This document shows, one piece after another, positions 11,501 to 21,322 of a stretch of 64,000 nucleotides of DNA (positions are counted from its first letter, which is position 1; each line of letters begins with the position of its first letter). Below the pieces are notes generated by a model. That model saw only the letters and a list, made by a program, of their open reading frames with translations, was not told the origin of the DNA and made no database searches. A program made the translations under genes and the position numbers. The stretch lies in the NCBI RefSeq assembly GCF_963678635.1, contig NC_087070.1, forward strand, positions 15,439,840 through 15,503,839. The letters are read 5' to 3'. This DNA comes from Symsagittifera roscoffensis. Its lineage: Eukaryota > Xenacoelomorpha > Acoela > Convolutidae.

Positions 11501-11981
11501 TTTTATTTTTTTTTGCACTAAAAAGGCGGTTGAAAAATTGGCTTTTTAGCAAAAATGGATGTCATAATTAGCATTCGTTAACTTTGATGAAAAACTCTTT
11601 AGCACTTCTTAGCGGCTATTAAATGAGCTCACATCAATTTTACGACGCCAATTTTTTTCGCTATTCGCGGTTCAAATTAGGATTTAAGTTGTTTTCAACT
11701 CAATATACTCTCACCATTAATGCTTGTTTCAATTCTTTTATATCGGCAAATGGTGAATAGCAATTGTTGGAGTGCGAAACGTCGCCATTTTCCGAGAGCC
11801 GAGAACCACGGCGCGATTTGATTTTATTAAACACTTTCATCGGTATGCCAGCGCTTGCCGGTTTGACCGAGAATTCAAGGATACTATCGTGCCCTTCTGA
11901 GCTCTCAGCGTCATTGGTTTCTTTGGATTTCGACTCTGCCAGAGGAGTTGACGCAGTCGGAAGTTCCGAGCCCGAAGACAT
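2328..11981 (-). CDS. Oca2: OCA2 / P-protein-like transporter, 5' part (7 exons, incomplete at left edge)
   Basis: Join, in reading order: 11981-11715, 9250-9026, 8767-8653, 8062-7867, 6289-6157, 5544-5466, 2506-2328. Every junction has GT/AG, the phases agree throughout, and the sum is 1194 nt (398 codons). Residues 1-164 are a polar, acidic, disordered tail. TM1 is about residues 180-199, followed by a lumenal loop with two N-glycosylation sequons (NQS 253, NLS 268). TM2 starts near 347 and runs into the family signature around 365-370 (EMVHRT, against EIVHRT in OCA2), then TM3. The family (SLC13/ArsB-like) comprises anion and ion transporters of melanosomes and related acidic organelles; human OCA2 controls melanosome pH. 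The two large transporter domains lie outside the window. The family call is firm; a strict OCA2 orthologue against a close P-protein paralogue is inferred. Confidence 0.85.
2594..4542 (-). mobile_element. Non-autonomous Helitron, copy 1 (in OCA2-like intron 6)
   Basis: On the minus strand the element starts TCTATTATATATTTAAATG directly after a host A. It ends with a hairpin (GCACC GAA GGTGC), then 10 nt, then CTAG, followed by a host T. That is the A|TC...CTAG|T pattern with a subterminal hairpin that defines Helitrons, and it leaves no target duplication. The 1949-bp body has no Rep/helicase coding and is mostly a satellite-like array. Two further copies with the same ends are at 29113-30429 and 38792-41539. 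Confidence 0.8.
3226..4255. repeat. Tandem satellite array with dimeric higher-order units
   Basis: Inside Helitron copy 1, a monomer of about 167 bp recurs; its marker word GAGCAGTCAT appears near 3244, 3412, 3577, 3745, 3913, 4080 and 4244. From about 3540 the monomers alternate between two types (ACTGCAACAAATT and ACTACAAAGAATT), giving a nearly identical repeat of about 335 bp. Confidence 0.75.
5165..5360. repeat. Fragment of the SINE-associated repeat
   Basis: This contains the same flanking words (ACTAGCCA...AATAAAGC; GCACTTT...TTGCGAC) found beside the tRNA-like heads at 185-270 and 20395-20452, but no tRNA-like segment. It appears to be an internally deleted copy. Confidence 0.35.
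5466..5544 (-). CDS. Oca2: OCA2-like exon 6
   Basis: The acceptor is TTTTTAATAG and the donor GTAAAT. It has 26 codons plus 1 nt and encodes the HVRAES stretch, like the IRAS segment of OCA2, and the approach to TM2. A MITE lies 25 bp upstream of its acceptor. Confidence 0.75.
5570..5730. mobile_element. hAT-like MITE with 8-bp target duplication
   Basis: This 161-bp element is bounded by inverted ends (GATCTCTAACTATTCCCC and the reverse complement of GGGGAATAGTTAAAGAGATC). It is flanked by the direct repeat ATCAGGTT at 5562-5569 and 5731-5738. It lies in intron 5 of the OCA2-like gene. Confidence 0.75.
6157..6289 (-). CDS. Oca2: OCA2-like exon 5 (lumenal loop)
   Basis: The acceptor follows a T-rich tract ending TACCAG and the donor is GTAAAT. 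One base plus 44 codons. It contains the stretch HRFEILHEE, which aligns with the conserved FEVL-type segment before TM2 in P proteins. Confidence 0.75.
6465..6910. repeat. Dispersed repeat (CCCAAAGGGT family) interrupted by a hairpin-end element
   Basis: The CACCCGAAGGGTTCCCCC stretch and the downstream GGCGCCATTATATGCTA block recur, diverged, around 59030-59370, and more weakly at 21780-21910 and 48000-48160. The copy is split by the short element at 6531-6673. Confidence 0.4.
6531..6673 (+). repeat. Hairpin-end repeat family, short deleted copy
   Basis: It starts with the GGTTCGCACCATTTGCGATA end and finishes with GTACCCGATTGCATTACC followed by the end hairpin CCTTTGC TTATC GCAAGGG. The same two ends bound much longer copies (20023-21456, 26664-28410, 31052-31907), so this is an internal-deletion derivative. 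Confidence 0.5.
7040..7830 (+). repeat. Degenerate hairpin-end repeat with tRNA-like segment
   Basis: The left part resembles the family start (GCATCACTTGTGAAATA). Around 7608-7670 a minus-strand tRNA-like segment has the B box GGTTCGAGTCT. The right end near 7770-7815 keeps the GGTTCCTGATT...CTCTCACAAGTGA hairpin pattern in decayed form. It lies in OCA2-like intron 4. Confidence 0.35.
7867..8062 (-). CDS. Oca2: OCA2-like exon 4 (lumenal loop)
   Basis: The acceptor is TTGTTCAG and the donor GTAACA, with phases 2 nt in and 2 nt out. It encodes the first half of the lumenal loop, including an NQS sequon at residue 253. Its last two bases plus the first base of exon 5 make an Asn codon that completes a second sequon (NLS). 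Confidence 0.75.
8653..8767 (-). CDS. Oca2: OCA2-like exon 3 (first membrane segment)
   Basis: The acceptor is TTTTTTAG and the donor GTCAGC. The exon has 38 codons plus 1 nt. It encodes a basic juxtamembrane stretch and a hydrophobic segment (about residues 180-199) ending in Tyr-Glu-Glu, matching the position of the first transmembrane helix of P proteins. Confidence 0.75.
9026..9250 (-). CDS. Oca2: OCA2-like exon 2
   Basis: This is 75 codons, phase 0 at both ends, with acceptor TTAATTCAG and donor GTAGGA. It encodes a polar tail segment with an Asp cluster (DDDDE) and Ser/Pro/Asn-rich sequence. An alternative acceptor 14 nt upstream (exon start 9264) would need a different upstream phase, so 9250 is preferred. 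Confidence 0.7.
9866..9900 (+). repeat. Start of a hairpin-end repeat copy
   Basis: This carries the hairpin GCGAAGC TGA GCTTCGC followed by CACCATTTGTGATA, the left end of the family. No matching right end was found before 11.7 kb. The rest of OCA2-like intron 1 (9251-11714) shows no feature I can support. Confidence 0.4.
11715..11981 (-). CDS. Oca2: OCA2-like exon 1 (start codon)
   Basis: This is 89 codons starting MSSGSELPTA and ending in phase 0 at an ATG followed by the donor GTGAGA. The translated region is Ser/Glu/Lys-rich with no membrane segment, as expected for the cytosolic tail of P proteins. The start is the first ATG of the open frame. An upstream non-coding exon cannot be excluded. 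Confidence 0.7.
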
Positions 11982-13290
11982 AATGAAGACTGTTTCTGAA
12001 CTTCAAGCAATGAATTGTCGCAGATTTTGAAATTCGTTAAGGGATATGGATACGCTTTACGCTATAAGTTAGAACCAGTAATTCTCAGCTCAGTAGTTAT
12101 TTCTTTGAATAAGAGAAAGTTTTAGTTTTCGACACATAAAAAGTTCGAAACAAAACAATTCGGGTCCATATTTAGAGTGAAGTGTTCGAAAATAGTTTTT
12201 AATTTTTTCACATCTTCGTGAATACAAAGATAGTGGATAATAAAGAATTACTGTCAGTCAAAGTTTAATTTTAAATTATCTACGTCAACTACAAAATTGA
12301 ATAGTTACGTTGAAGATATCCTTAACTTGGTCACAAATAAAAACAATGTGATCGTACTAGTCTTCATTTGCTTTGTTGAATCAGTCATCAGTAAAAATTA
12401 ATTAAACTACTAAGATTTTTATAAACTATAACTATAATTGCGATAGGCCAAAAGTGTTCACACCAGTCTAAGCTTAAATCGAAAATTATTTTCAATCGAT
12501 TACTTTCAAAAGCAAACACGCAAAACTCTCAAAAAATTCGGACACGCCGACCAAGATAAAACTAAAGGCTGTTGTATGTAAAATCTAGTTTCAAAATTAG
12601 ACCTTGTTGGTTTTCAAACCAGGATCAGAACTGATATTCTTTTCAAACCCTGATGAATTCTATTTGATGGTTCTATTTGATGATCGGAAAAGATAAGTAC
12701 AAATAGATCAGTTATATGGTGTCAAAAATGTGTCAAAAACAGAAGGTCCCATCAGCTTTCGCGTTACTGTTTAATGCTCATGACTTCTTTACATGTTTGA
12801 CTTTGATTTGCAATTAGTCCGTTTTAAATTCTGGGGTGAAATTTCTCTACATTTGGTTCACAGCAAGAAAGGTTATATTTCAAATTCAATTATCAGAAGA
12901 ATTCAACGAAAATACTCATTACAAACAACGCTCTATTATATTTGTAAAATCGGAGTCTTAAAGTTTTTTTTACCTATTGGGCCATGAATTTAAAAGTCAC
13001 CGAGACACGAGAAAAAGTTGTCTTTAATGCAAACAAAGCACGAAAAGTTCCGAACACCGTTCCATTCTGGAAAGAGTGAAATTAACTTTTAAAAAAAATT
13101 CTTTATAAAATTGTTTTCAATTCTTTTTTTTTTGCGATTGAGGGGGTTATTCGAATGATCGCGACTTTTTAAAAAACAGTGGAAGAAGTTTAAATTTCCA
13201 ACCATTGTATTATGATTGGTCTCCGATTGCTGCTGCATGAGCTGTTGGGAGTCCTCTGTCCAAAAAGCCTCAAACCGGTTCTATTGGTAT
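11982..13290. other. Upstream region of the OCA2-like gene, nothing recognised
   Basis: This is AT-rich sequence with short open frames only. It should contain the promoter and 5' UTR of the OCA2-like gene. I could not pick a TATA element or initiator with any confidence. Confidence 0.4.
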
Positions 13291-13299
13291 TCTGGAGGC

Positions 13300-13348
13300 T
13301 ATAGGAACATGCATTATGATGCATGACGTCATAATGCATGTTCCTATA
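13300..13348. repeat. Perfect 20-bp inverted repeat with direct-repeat echoes
   Basis: The arms TATAGGAACATGCATTATGA and TCATAATGCATGTTCCTATA are exact reverse complements around a 9-nt spacer. The core AGGAACATGCATTAT recurs at about 13362-13376, and a variant (AGGAACATGGATTA) follows near 13430, so the motif is also repeated directly. Confidence 0.7.
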
Positions 13349-13929
13349 TGAAACCATGCTTTAGGAACATGCATTATCGTGGCACGAATTATGAAACCAT
13401 TCTATTAGAAGATGCATTATACAGGCTGTAGGAACATGGATTAAGGTGCCTGGCTACAACTGGTTTTTAGAACTGAAATAATTAAAAGAGAGCTTTAAGC
13501 TGATCAAAACCAAAGTTGTTGGCCTCAACCAAATTTGTTGAAAAATCTTCCTCTGCATTGATTGCCCCTTTCACTTCGTCCAATTCTAAGTAATTCACTT
13601 CTTCCATTTCAACCACCAATTCTTATGTTAAATTGGTAAGATTTTGTTGTAATCCGAAATTTTTGAAGTGTTTCTTTTTTATAAACCTTGGCGATATTAA
13701 AATACATTATTATGCCAACTTGCGCAGCGGTTTGAAACCCTACCTCGTGCATTTTCTGTACTCTCGGAGTATCATAATTTTGAATATTAGAAAAATACTG
13801 GTTGATTTTGTTTTAAATCTTGAGAAATAATTTTTTTTTCTTTCAAAATTACGAACAGCGACGAAGATCTGAAGTATGAAAAAAACAAATGCTTAGATTT
13901 TTTCAATTTATCTAAAACGTCATATTTCA

Positions 13930-16900
13930 AGCGCTATGATAATTTCAAGGGCTCTAGTGGTTGATGGTGGAGCCGATTTCCCGCAAATACAGGACAAAAA
14001 TCTTCCCCAATTCGTAGTAGAGTAAACCTGAAAATCAGATACAAAACAACAAGCAAATCTACAATCTCGTATGTCGCAGACACCTGTCGTTTCAGATAGT
14101 CATACAAGCTGCACGGTGTTTTAGATTTCAAAAATTTCCTTTTGGCATCGTTCCATTTTGAACGAATGGGGAGAGACTTTGTTTTCGGGTGTATTGTAGT
14201 TTTTTTCTTTGCTTTTGCATTTTCCACGCTAATTCAGCTACCCCAAATAACCATCGGAGAGAATTGGGTGAAAAACCCTTCCAGTCGTGATTCAAACGAC
14301 ATTAAGAAATTTCGAAAAAATTCTCAGAGTCGAGAAAAACCGGTTAGGAGTTTTTGCTTATTCGACTAAATTCGAGCGAGTAAAGCGAAAGAGCACGCTT
14401 ATTTATGCTTAATTAGGGTCGTTCACAAAAACTTAATTAGGCTTAATTTTAATTTTGATCGAGTAAATGAATTTTTGTACATTTATAACGCCTTTTTAGC
14501 AATCAAAAACTTCAAAATTTCTCTAAACAATTCTGCAAAATAAGGTCCGTAGAAAAATTTCGATTTTTTTTGAAAAAAGTTTCATAGATTTTTTTTATTT
14601 TTCCAATCATTTTTCTTCGAAACTTGTTTTGCTTTTTGCATACATAACTATGACAGTCAATTAAGCCTAAGCTTTAGTTTCTACGTCACATCCTTCTATC
14701 ACACTACGCAGAAAATCTACACCAACTTAGAAAAAAATGTTAATTTTTTTAAAAGACTATGACAGGAACATTCTGTGCTACTTGCACAATAACTGGCTAT
14801 CCTTGTTTTTTATAATAGTTATCCAACACCGCAAGAACTTCTCGAATAAGCAAAATAGGCTATTCCTTTTTTTATCATCACTTGATTAAAACCTATAAAG
14901 CAGGCTTTCAAATTAAAAGAAAGCACGGACTAAAAAATCCGTGTACATTATTCCAAAAAGAATGCGTATAGTAAACCGAATTGTTAGTAAGTTACCAGAT
15001 AAGTAAACCAAGTAACCTAAAACTTATTTCAATTGCCTACTAGAAGATTCGTGAAACTGAGTTCATTGAGCTACAAGGGTAACTGAAGAATTTGTGTAGT
15101 CATAAAATAAGGGAGTTCAGTAGAAATTTTTTCGAAACTTCATTTTGTGAAACAAATTATTATCATTGTGAAATAATACCACAGCAAAAATCTGAATGAC
15201 CAATTCATGCAATTGTGCAAATCGAGGATGCAAAACTAGGCCATTTCATTAAACTGATCTCATACACCCGGTTACGATTTTCTAATAAACGGACTTACTG
15301 ACCTACCGCCTCAAAAAATAGCTCATTCCATCAAAATAACGCCACGCAAACCACACTGAAATTTTCAAATTTCAACCGCAATAACAATTCGAGGGCTCTA
15401 GTGGTGGATGATGGAGACAGTAGAGTGAACCTCAAAATCAGACAAAAAACAGCAAGCGAAACTACAATCTTGTCTGTCGCAGACACGGGTCGTTTCACAT
15501 AGTCATTAATTGAGGGCTCTAGTGGTGGTTGATGAAGCCGATTTCCCGCAAAGACAGGACAAAAATCTTTTCCAATTCGTAGTAGAGTGAACCTCACAAT
15601 CAGACAGAAAACAGGAAACAGGACTACAATCTCGTCTGTCGCAGACACCTGTCGTTTCAGATAGTCATACCAGTTGCACGGTGTTGTAGATTTCAAAAAA
15701 AACTTCTTTGGATAACGTTCTATTTGCCCATAAAAAACTTAGCGTCATGTTAAACTTATAGTTCCAACCATTTGAACAATGAGTAGGGACTTCGTACTGG
15801 GGTGTATGGTAGTTTTTCTTTGTTTTTTGGACTTTCCACGCTAAATCAGCTTCAACAAATAACCATCGGAGAGAGTTGAGTAAAAAAATCTTCCAGTCAT
15901 GATTCAAACTACAATAAAATTTTTCGAACAAATTCTCAGAGTCGAGAAAAACATATAATTTCATATATTTTTTTTGTTTTTCCAATCATTTTTCTTCGAA
16001 ACTTGTTTTGCATTTTTGCATTTATTACTATGACAGTCAATTAAGCCTAAACTTTAATTTGTACGTCACATCCTTTTATCACACTACGCAGAAAATCTAC
16101 ACTAGTTTTTTTTTAAAAAAAGGTAGTTTTTTTAAAGACTATGACCGGAACATTCTGTGCTACTTGCACAATAACTGGCTATCCTTGTTTTTTATAATAA
16201 ATATCCAACACCGCAAGAACTTCTCGAATAAGCAAAACAGGCTATTCCTTTTTTTATCATCACTTGATTAAAATCTATAAAGCAGGCTTGCAAATTAAAA
16301 GAAAGCACGGACTAAAAAATCCGTGTACATTATTCCGAAAAGAATGCGTATAGTAAACCGAATTGTTAGTAAGTTACCAGATAAATAAACCAAGTAACCT
16401 AAGACTTATTTCAACTGCCTACTAGAAGATTCGTGAAACTGAGTTCGTTGAGCTGCAAGGGTAACTGTAGAATTTGTGTAGTCATAAAATAAGGGAGTTC
16501 AGTAGAAATTTTTTCGAAACTTCATTTTGTGAAACAAATTATTATCATTGTGAAATAATACCACAGCAAAAATCTGAATGACCAATTCATGCAATTGTGC
16601 AAATCGAGGATGCAAAACTAGGCCATTTCATTAAACTGATCTCATACAACCGGTTACGATTTTCTAATAAACGGACTTACTGACCTACCACCTCAAAAAA
16701 TAGCTCGTTTCATCAAAATAACGCCACGCAAACCACACTGAAATTTTCAAATTTCAACCGCAATAACAATTCGAGGGCTCTAGTGGTGGATGATGGAGCC
16801 AGTAGAGTGAACCTCAAAATCAGACAAAAAACAGCAAGCAAAACTACAATCTCGTCTGTCGCAGACACGGATCGTTTCAGATAGTCATTAATTGAGGGCT

Positions 16901-18665
16901 CTGGTGGTGGTTGATGAAGCCGATTTTCCGCAAAGACAGGACAAAAATCTTTTTCAATTCGTAGTAGAGTGAACCTCAAAATCAGACAGAAAACAGCAAG
17001 CAGGACTACAATCTCGTCTGTCGCAGACACCCGTCGTTTCAGATAGTCATACAAGTTGCACGGTGTTCTAGATTTCAAAAAAACTTCTTGGGATATCGTT
17101 CTATTTACCCATAAAAAAAATTAGCCATTCCTTTTTTTATCATATCTTGATGTAAAACCTATAACGCAGGCTTTCAAATTAAAAGAAAGGACGGACCAAA
17201 AAAGCAGTGTACCTTACTCCAAAAAGATTGCGTATAACAAACCGAATTGTTAGTAAATTGCCAGATAAGTAAACCAAGTAACCTAATACTTATTTCAATT
17301 GCCTACTAAAAGATTCGTAAGATTCAAATCATTGCGCTTCAAGGGTATTTGTATGATCATAAAATGAAGGAGTTCAGTAGAAATTTATTCAAAACTTCGT
17401 TTTGTGAAACAAATTAGTATCATTGTGAAATGATACCACAGCAAAAATTTGAATGATCAATTCATGCAATTGTGCCAATCGAGGATGCAAAACTAGGCCA
17501 TTTCATTAAAATGATCTCATACACCCGGTTGTGATTTTCTAATAAACGGACTTACTGACCTACCACCTCATAAAATAGCGCGTTCCATCAAAATAACGCC
17601 ACGCAAGCCACACTGAAGGTTTCAAATTTCAACCACTATATTAATTCGAGGGCTCTAGTGGTGGATGATAGAGCCAAAAGAGTGAACCTCAAAATCAGAC
17701 AGAAAACAGCCAGCAAAACTAAAATCTCGTCTGTCGCAGACACGGGTCGTTCAGATGGTCATTAATTGAGGGCTCTAGTGATGGTTGATAAAGCCGATTT
17801 CCAGCAAAGACAGGACCAAAATATTTTCCAATTCGTAGTAGAGTGAACCTCAAAATCAGACAGAAAACAGCAAGCAGGACTACAATCTCGTCTGTCGCAG
17901 ACACCCGTCGTTTCAGATAGTCATAAAACTTGCACGGTGTTCTAGATTTCAAAAAAATTCTTTTGATATCGTTCTATTTATCCATAAAAAACTTAGCGTC
18001 ATGTTAAACTTATAGTTTCAACGATTTGAACAATGGGTAGGGACTTCGTACTCGGGTGTATTGTAGTTCTTTTCTTGGCTTTTGCGTTTTCCACTTTAAA
18101 TCAGCTACCCTAAATAACCATCGGAGAGAATTGGGTGAAAAACCCTTCCATCGTGATTCAAACTACGTTAAAAATTTTCGATCAAATTCCATGATTCGAG
18201 AAAAACCGGCTAGGAGTTTTTGATTCTTCGACTAAATTCGAGCGAGTAAAGCGAAAGAGCACGCTTATTTATGCAAAATTTGTTTTGCTTTTTGTGCTAC
18301 TCGCACTTTAACCGGCTATCCTTGTTTTTTTGAAAATAGTTATCCAACACCGCAAGAACTCGAATAAGCAAAACAAGCCATTCCTTTTTTTATCTTATCT
18401 TGATGTAAAACCTATAACGCAGGCTTTCAATTTAAAAGAGAGCACGGACCAAAAAAGCCGTGTACATTACTCGAAAATGAATGCGTATAGTAAAACGAAT
18501 TATTAGTAATTTACCAGATAAGTAAAGCAAATAACCTACTAATTATTTCAATTGCCTACTCAAAGATTCGTAAAATGGAGTTTATAGAGCTACAAGGTTA
18601 AATGTAGAATTTGTGTGGTCACAAAATGGTCATATTCTCAAAACTTCTTTTTGTGAAACAAATTT
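13930..18665. repeat. 4.7-kb tandem array of four related units
   Basis: Four units of unequal length (about 1.4, 1.38, 0.89 and 1.06 kb) share blocks in the same order. Markers: GAGGGCTCTAGTGGTGG near 15392, 15503, 16772, 16883 and 17647, with variants near 13948 and 17766; CCGTGTACATT near 14930 and 16320; GCGAGTAAAGCGAAAGAGCA near 14374 and 18240. Within a unit the GGGCTCTAGTGG block is itself duplicated at about 111 bp. Two units keep a 121-codon minus-strand frame (15331-15696, 16713-17078); the other two are broken. The array also contains plus-orientation copies of the repeat found inverted at 56.2-58.2 kb. Confidence 0.75.
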
Positions 18666-18729
18666 GTATCATTGTGAAATAACACTACAGCAAAAAACTG
18701 AATGATATCCAGAGAGGAGCAAAAAAATT

Positions 18730-19212
18730 ATGTCTCCCTTGAAACGACTCAAAATTAGGTTACAAAACTGACAAGAAAAATCCGTAACTTTTTAGCAGAA
18801 TAAAAAAATTTAAGCGAACAAAAAAGAAAAGAAAACATACTAAGTCAACATCAATGTAATCAATTGAAATGAAAATTGCGTACAGCAAAAAAGAAACACT
18901 CGACGATGTGGCAATTAGACCGACAAAAATTAAGCTGACAAATAATAACCCGACAAATTTGAAAAAAAAAACAGATACTGTCAGGTTCGAACCCAGGACA
19001 TCTTCCGTCCCAGGAGTATTTATTACCTCCAGACAAAGAGCAGCGGAGAAGCCAAAATATTCAAATTTATTATGAACTGAACCTAAATTCACATTTCTAA
19101 TTTTGTCTATCCTGTGCACGAAAATATTTACGGAAGAAAAAGTTGGGGGCAAGGGTGTATTTGGAGCCAGGGTATTGAAATAGTACCCGAATGCAATACC
19201 CGAGCTGATCGC
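18730..19212 (+). repeat. Hairpin-end repeat copy with tRNA-Pro-like segment
   Basis: It ends with AGTACCCGAATGCAATACCC and the GATCGCAAGGGTAA end. A minus-strand tRNA-like segment lies at 18972-19045 with the B box GGTTCGAACCT and a GTCTGGAGGTAA D-arm. Its left end is not intact. Confidence 0.5.
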
Positions 19213-20231
19213 AAGGGTAATTAGTATAAAAAATGAAAACGAACAATTAATTAGCTCGCCTCAATTGAATTTGGAAGAACTCTGAATAAAATAATTCGTC
19301 ACGCTTAAATAATTTGCGTTACACTTGTGAATCATAAAAAAATATCAGAGTGTGCAAAAATTAGTCCAAAACTTTGTCAAACTGGCAATTTTTCAACATC
19401 CAGAACGTTAACAAAAAGGATTGCAGAACGTAAACAAAAAGGATTGCAAAAAAAAAACTATTGTTTGGATTGCCGATATTGGTCTAAATAAAGACCATCA
19501 TAGCTCAAATCTTCCCAACTTGGCTCAAAAACGAAAAAAAATTATGTTATACTTTTCAGATCACTGAAAAACGCAAGCTTTGACTAATTCTCAAAACGAG
19601 TTTATCATTATCGAAGAAATACTAACTCAGGCCAATTGAAAAAAAAATACAGTTGAAATTCGATTCTGTTCGAAACCTCAAAACCTTATCCACCGTCTGA
19701 ACCTAAAATTTTTCAAAATTTCAAACTATTAAAATCCTTAAATATCAGCCCAGAAACTATACCTCTTCAAAATTTGACAAAAATTAAGTCAACCTTTAAA
19801 AAATTTTCACAAAAAAGATCTCTTGAAAAAACTTATCGAGGCTAGGTTGATCGAAACAAAACAAGAACATCGATTTTTTCCCATTTGAAAAAACTTTCCT
19901 CTGCCTTTGATCATTTGAGAAGTATCTCAAGCTAAATCATCTAGAAGTTGAATCTAAACTATGGAAAAATAACCTTTTCATTAATGCTACAAAAACAAAA
20001 TCAAAAGACCTAAAATAAATATACACACAGAGGCGAAGCTGAGCTTCGCTCCACTTGCGATACAAAACAAGAAAGCCACTAAGTCAGAAAAAAATTGAAA
20101 ATGTGGAAGCAAATGGAATGTGAAATAGCATCGGAAGAAAATTTTCGAAAACACCCTGGCAGAAACCCTTTAAGCCGAAAAAAGTTTAAGTTAAGGGACT
20201 TCTTAAGTAAATAAGTCCCTCTCACCCTCAA

Positions 20232-20279
20232 AACACAGACACGCACACACAGACACACACACACACATGCACACACACT
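20232..20279. repeat. (CA)n microsatellite
   Basis: An interrupted ACAC run with single G and T interruptions. Confidence 0.85.
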
Positions 20280-20394
20280 TTTTTCCCTCGTCGAAAAATG
20301 CAATATGGCCATTAAACCGATATAATTTAGGCAAAAATTTACAGCTACGCTTCGCAAACACTTGCTAGATCACGAAAAAAAGCAGCTCTATCAG

Positions 20395-20452
20395 CGACCT
20401 AGCAAATTTGAGTCTCACTCACTAACCACTCAGCTACGGATGCTTAAAATTC
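20395..20452 (-). repeat. Partial tRNA-derived SINE head
   Basis: The minus strand reads GCATCCGTAGCTGAGTGGTT, an A box nearly identical to that of the element at 185-270. The B box is lost. It is followed by the same ACTAGCCAC flank. Confidence 0.5.
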
Positions 20453-21246
20453 CAAAACTAGCCACCACTAACGCAGCTACATATGCTATTAAATTGCCAA
20501 TGCCATGCAGCAAAAGTAGCACCAAATACAAAAATGTAAGTTGGAAAGCCTAAAGCCAAATTATGTATAAATTAAACATTTCAAAAAATTACGGGATACA
20601 TAAAGTTGGAAAACTTCTGAAATCGAGCTTTTTATCAATGCACTGCTGTTTGCAACAATGAACTTTTTTCGGTTCATTTGATGAATTAAAAATGCATCAG
20701 CTGTGTTAAAGCACATAATATATTAAACTGCTACCGCAACCTACCAATTCAAAAGTGCCACCAAAAGTAGCACTTTTATTTGCGACTTCTGTTGGAAAAA
20801 GTTCGTACTAATACACTTAGCTTCGCAAGTGCAACCAAGCCGAAAGAAAAGGGAAAAAAGCTCAAAAAGCCGAAAAAATGGTTGTCATGAAAATCTTGAA
20901 CTAGAATTGCTATGAAGATTTTTAAAAATTTGTGCGATCCAGAGGTGAGTATAAAAGTTTTGTTTTCCTTGTAACGAATTGAAATTAGGTCACAAAGCCA
21001 ATAAAAAAAGGCCGAAATCGTTTAGGAAAAATAAGAAGATTTAAGCAAAAAAAAAATAAAACATAAAAAGTCAAAGTTAGTAAAATTACAAACATCACAG
21101 GTAAATCAGAACACTAAAAGCAATTATAATGTTTAAAAAAACACACAGGTCTACTATATGATAACTAAGCTGACAAAACATAATCAGACAAATAATGGGC
21201 CAAAATTTTCTTGTGAAACGGAATATTTCCGTTTGAAACAAAAACA

Positions 21247-21322
21247 GGTCCAGTCAGATTTGAGTCCAGGGCCTTTGCCGTCCCAAGCGTATTCGTTACC
21301 TCCAGACCAAGTGTGCCGGAGA
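21247..21322 (-). repeat. tRNA-Pro-like SINE segment
   Basis: The minus strand has TTGGTCTGGAGGTAACG (compare TTGGTCTAGGGGTATGA in tRNA-Pro), a GCTTGGGACG anticodon region that would place a TGG anticodon, and AGG-CCCTGGACTCAAATC in the T-arm position. Similar segments are at 18972-19045 and 31689-31775. It resembles a pseudogene or SINE head, not a functional gene. Confidence 0.45.

Noticed and set aside
18760-19152. 130-codon minus-strand hydrophobic frame
   Set aside because: It overlaps a repeat copy with a tRNA-like segment; the hydrophobicity comes from A/T runs.
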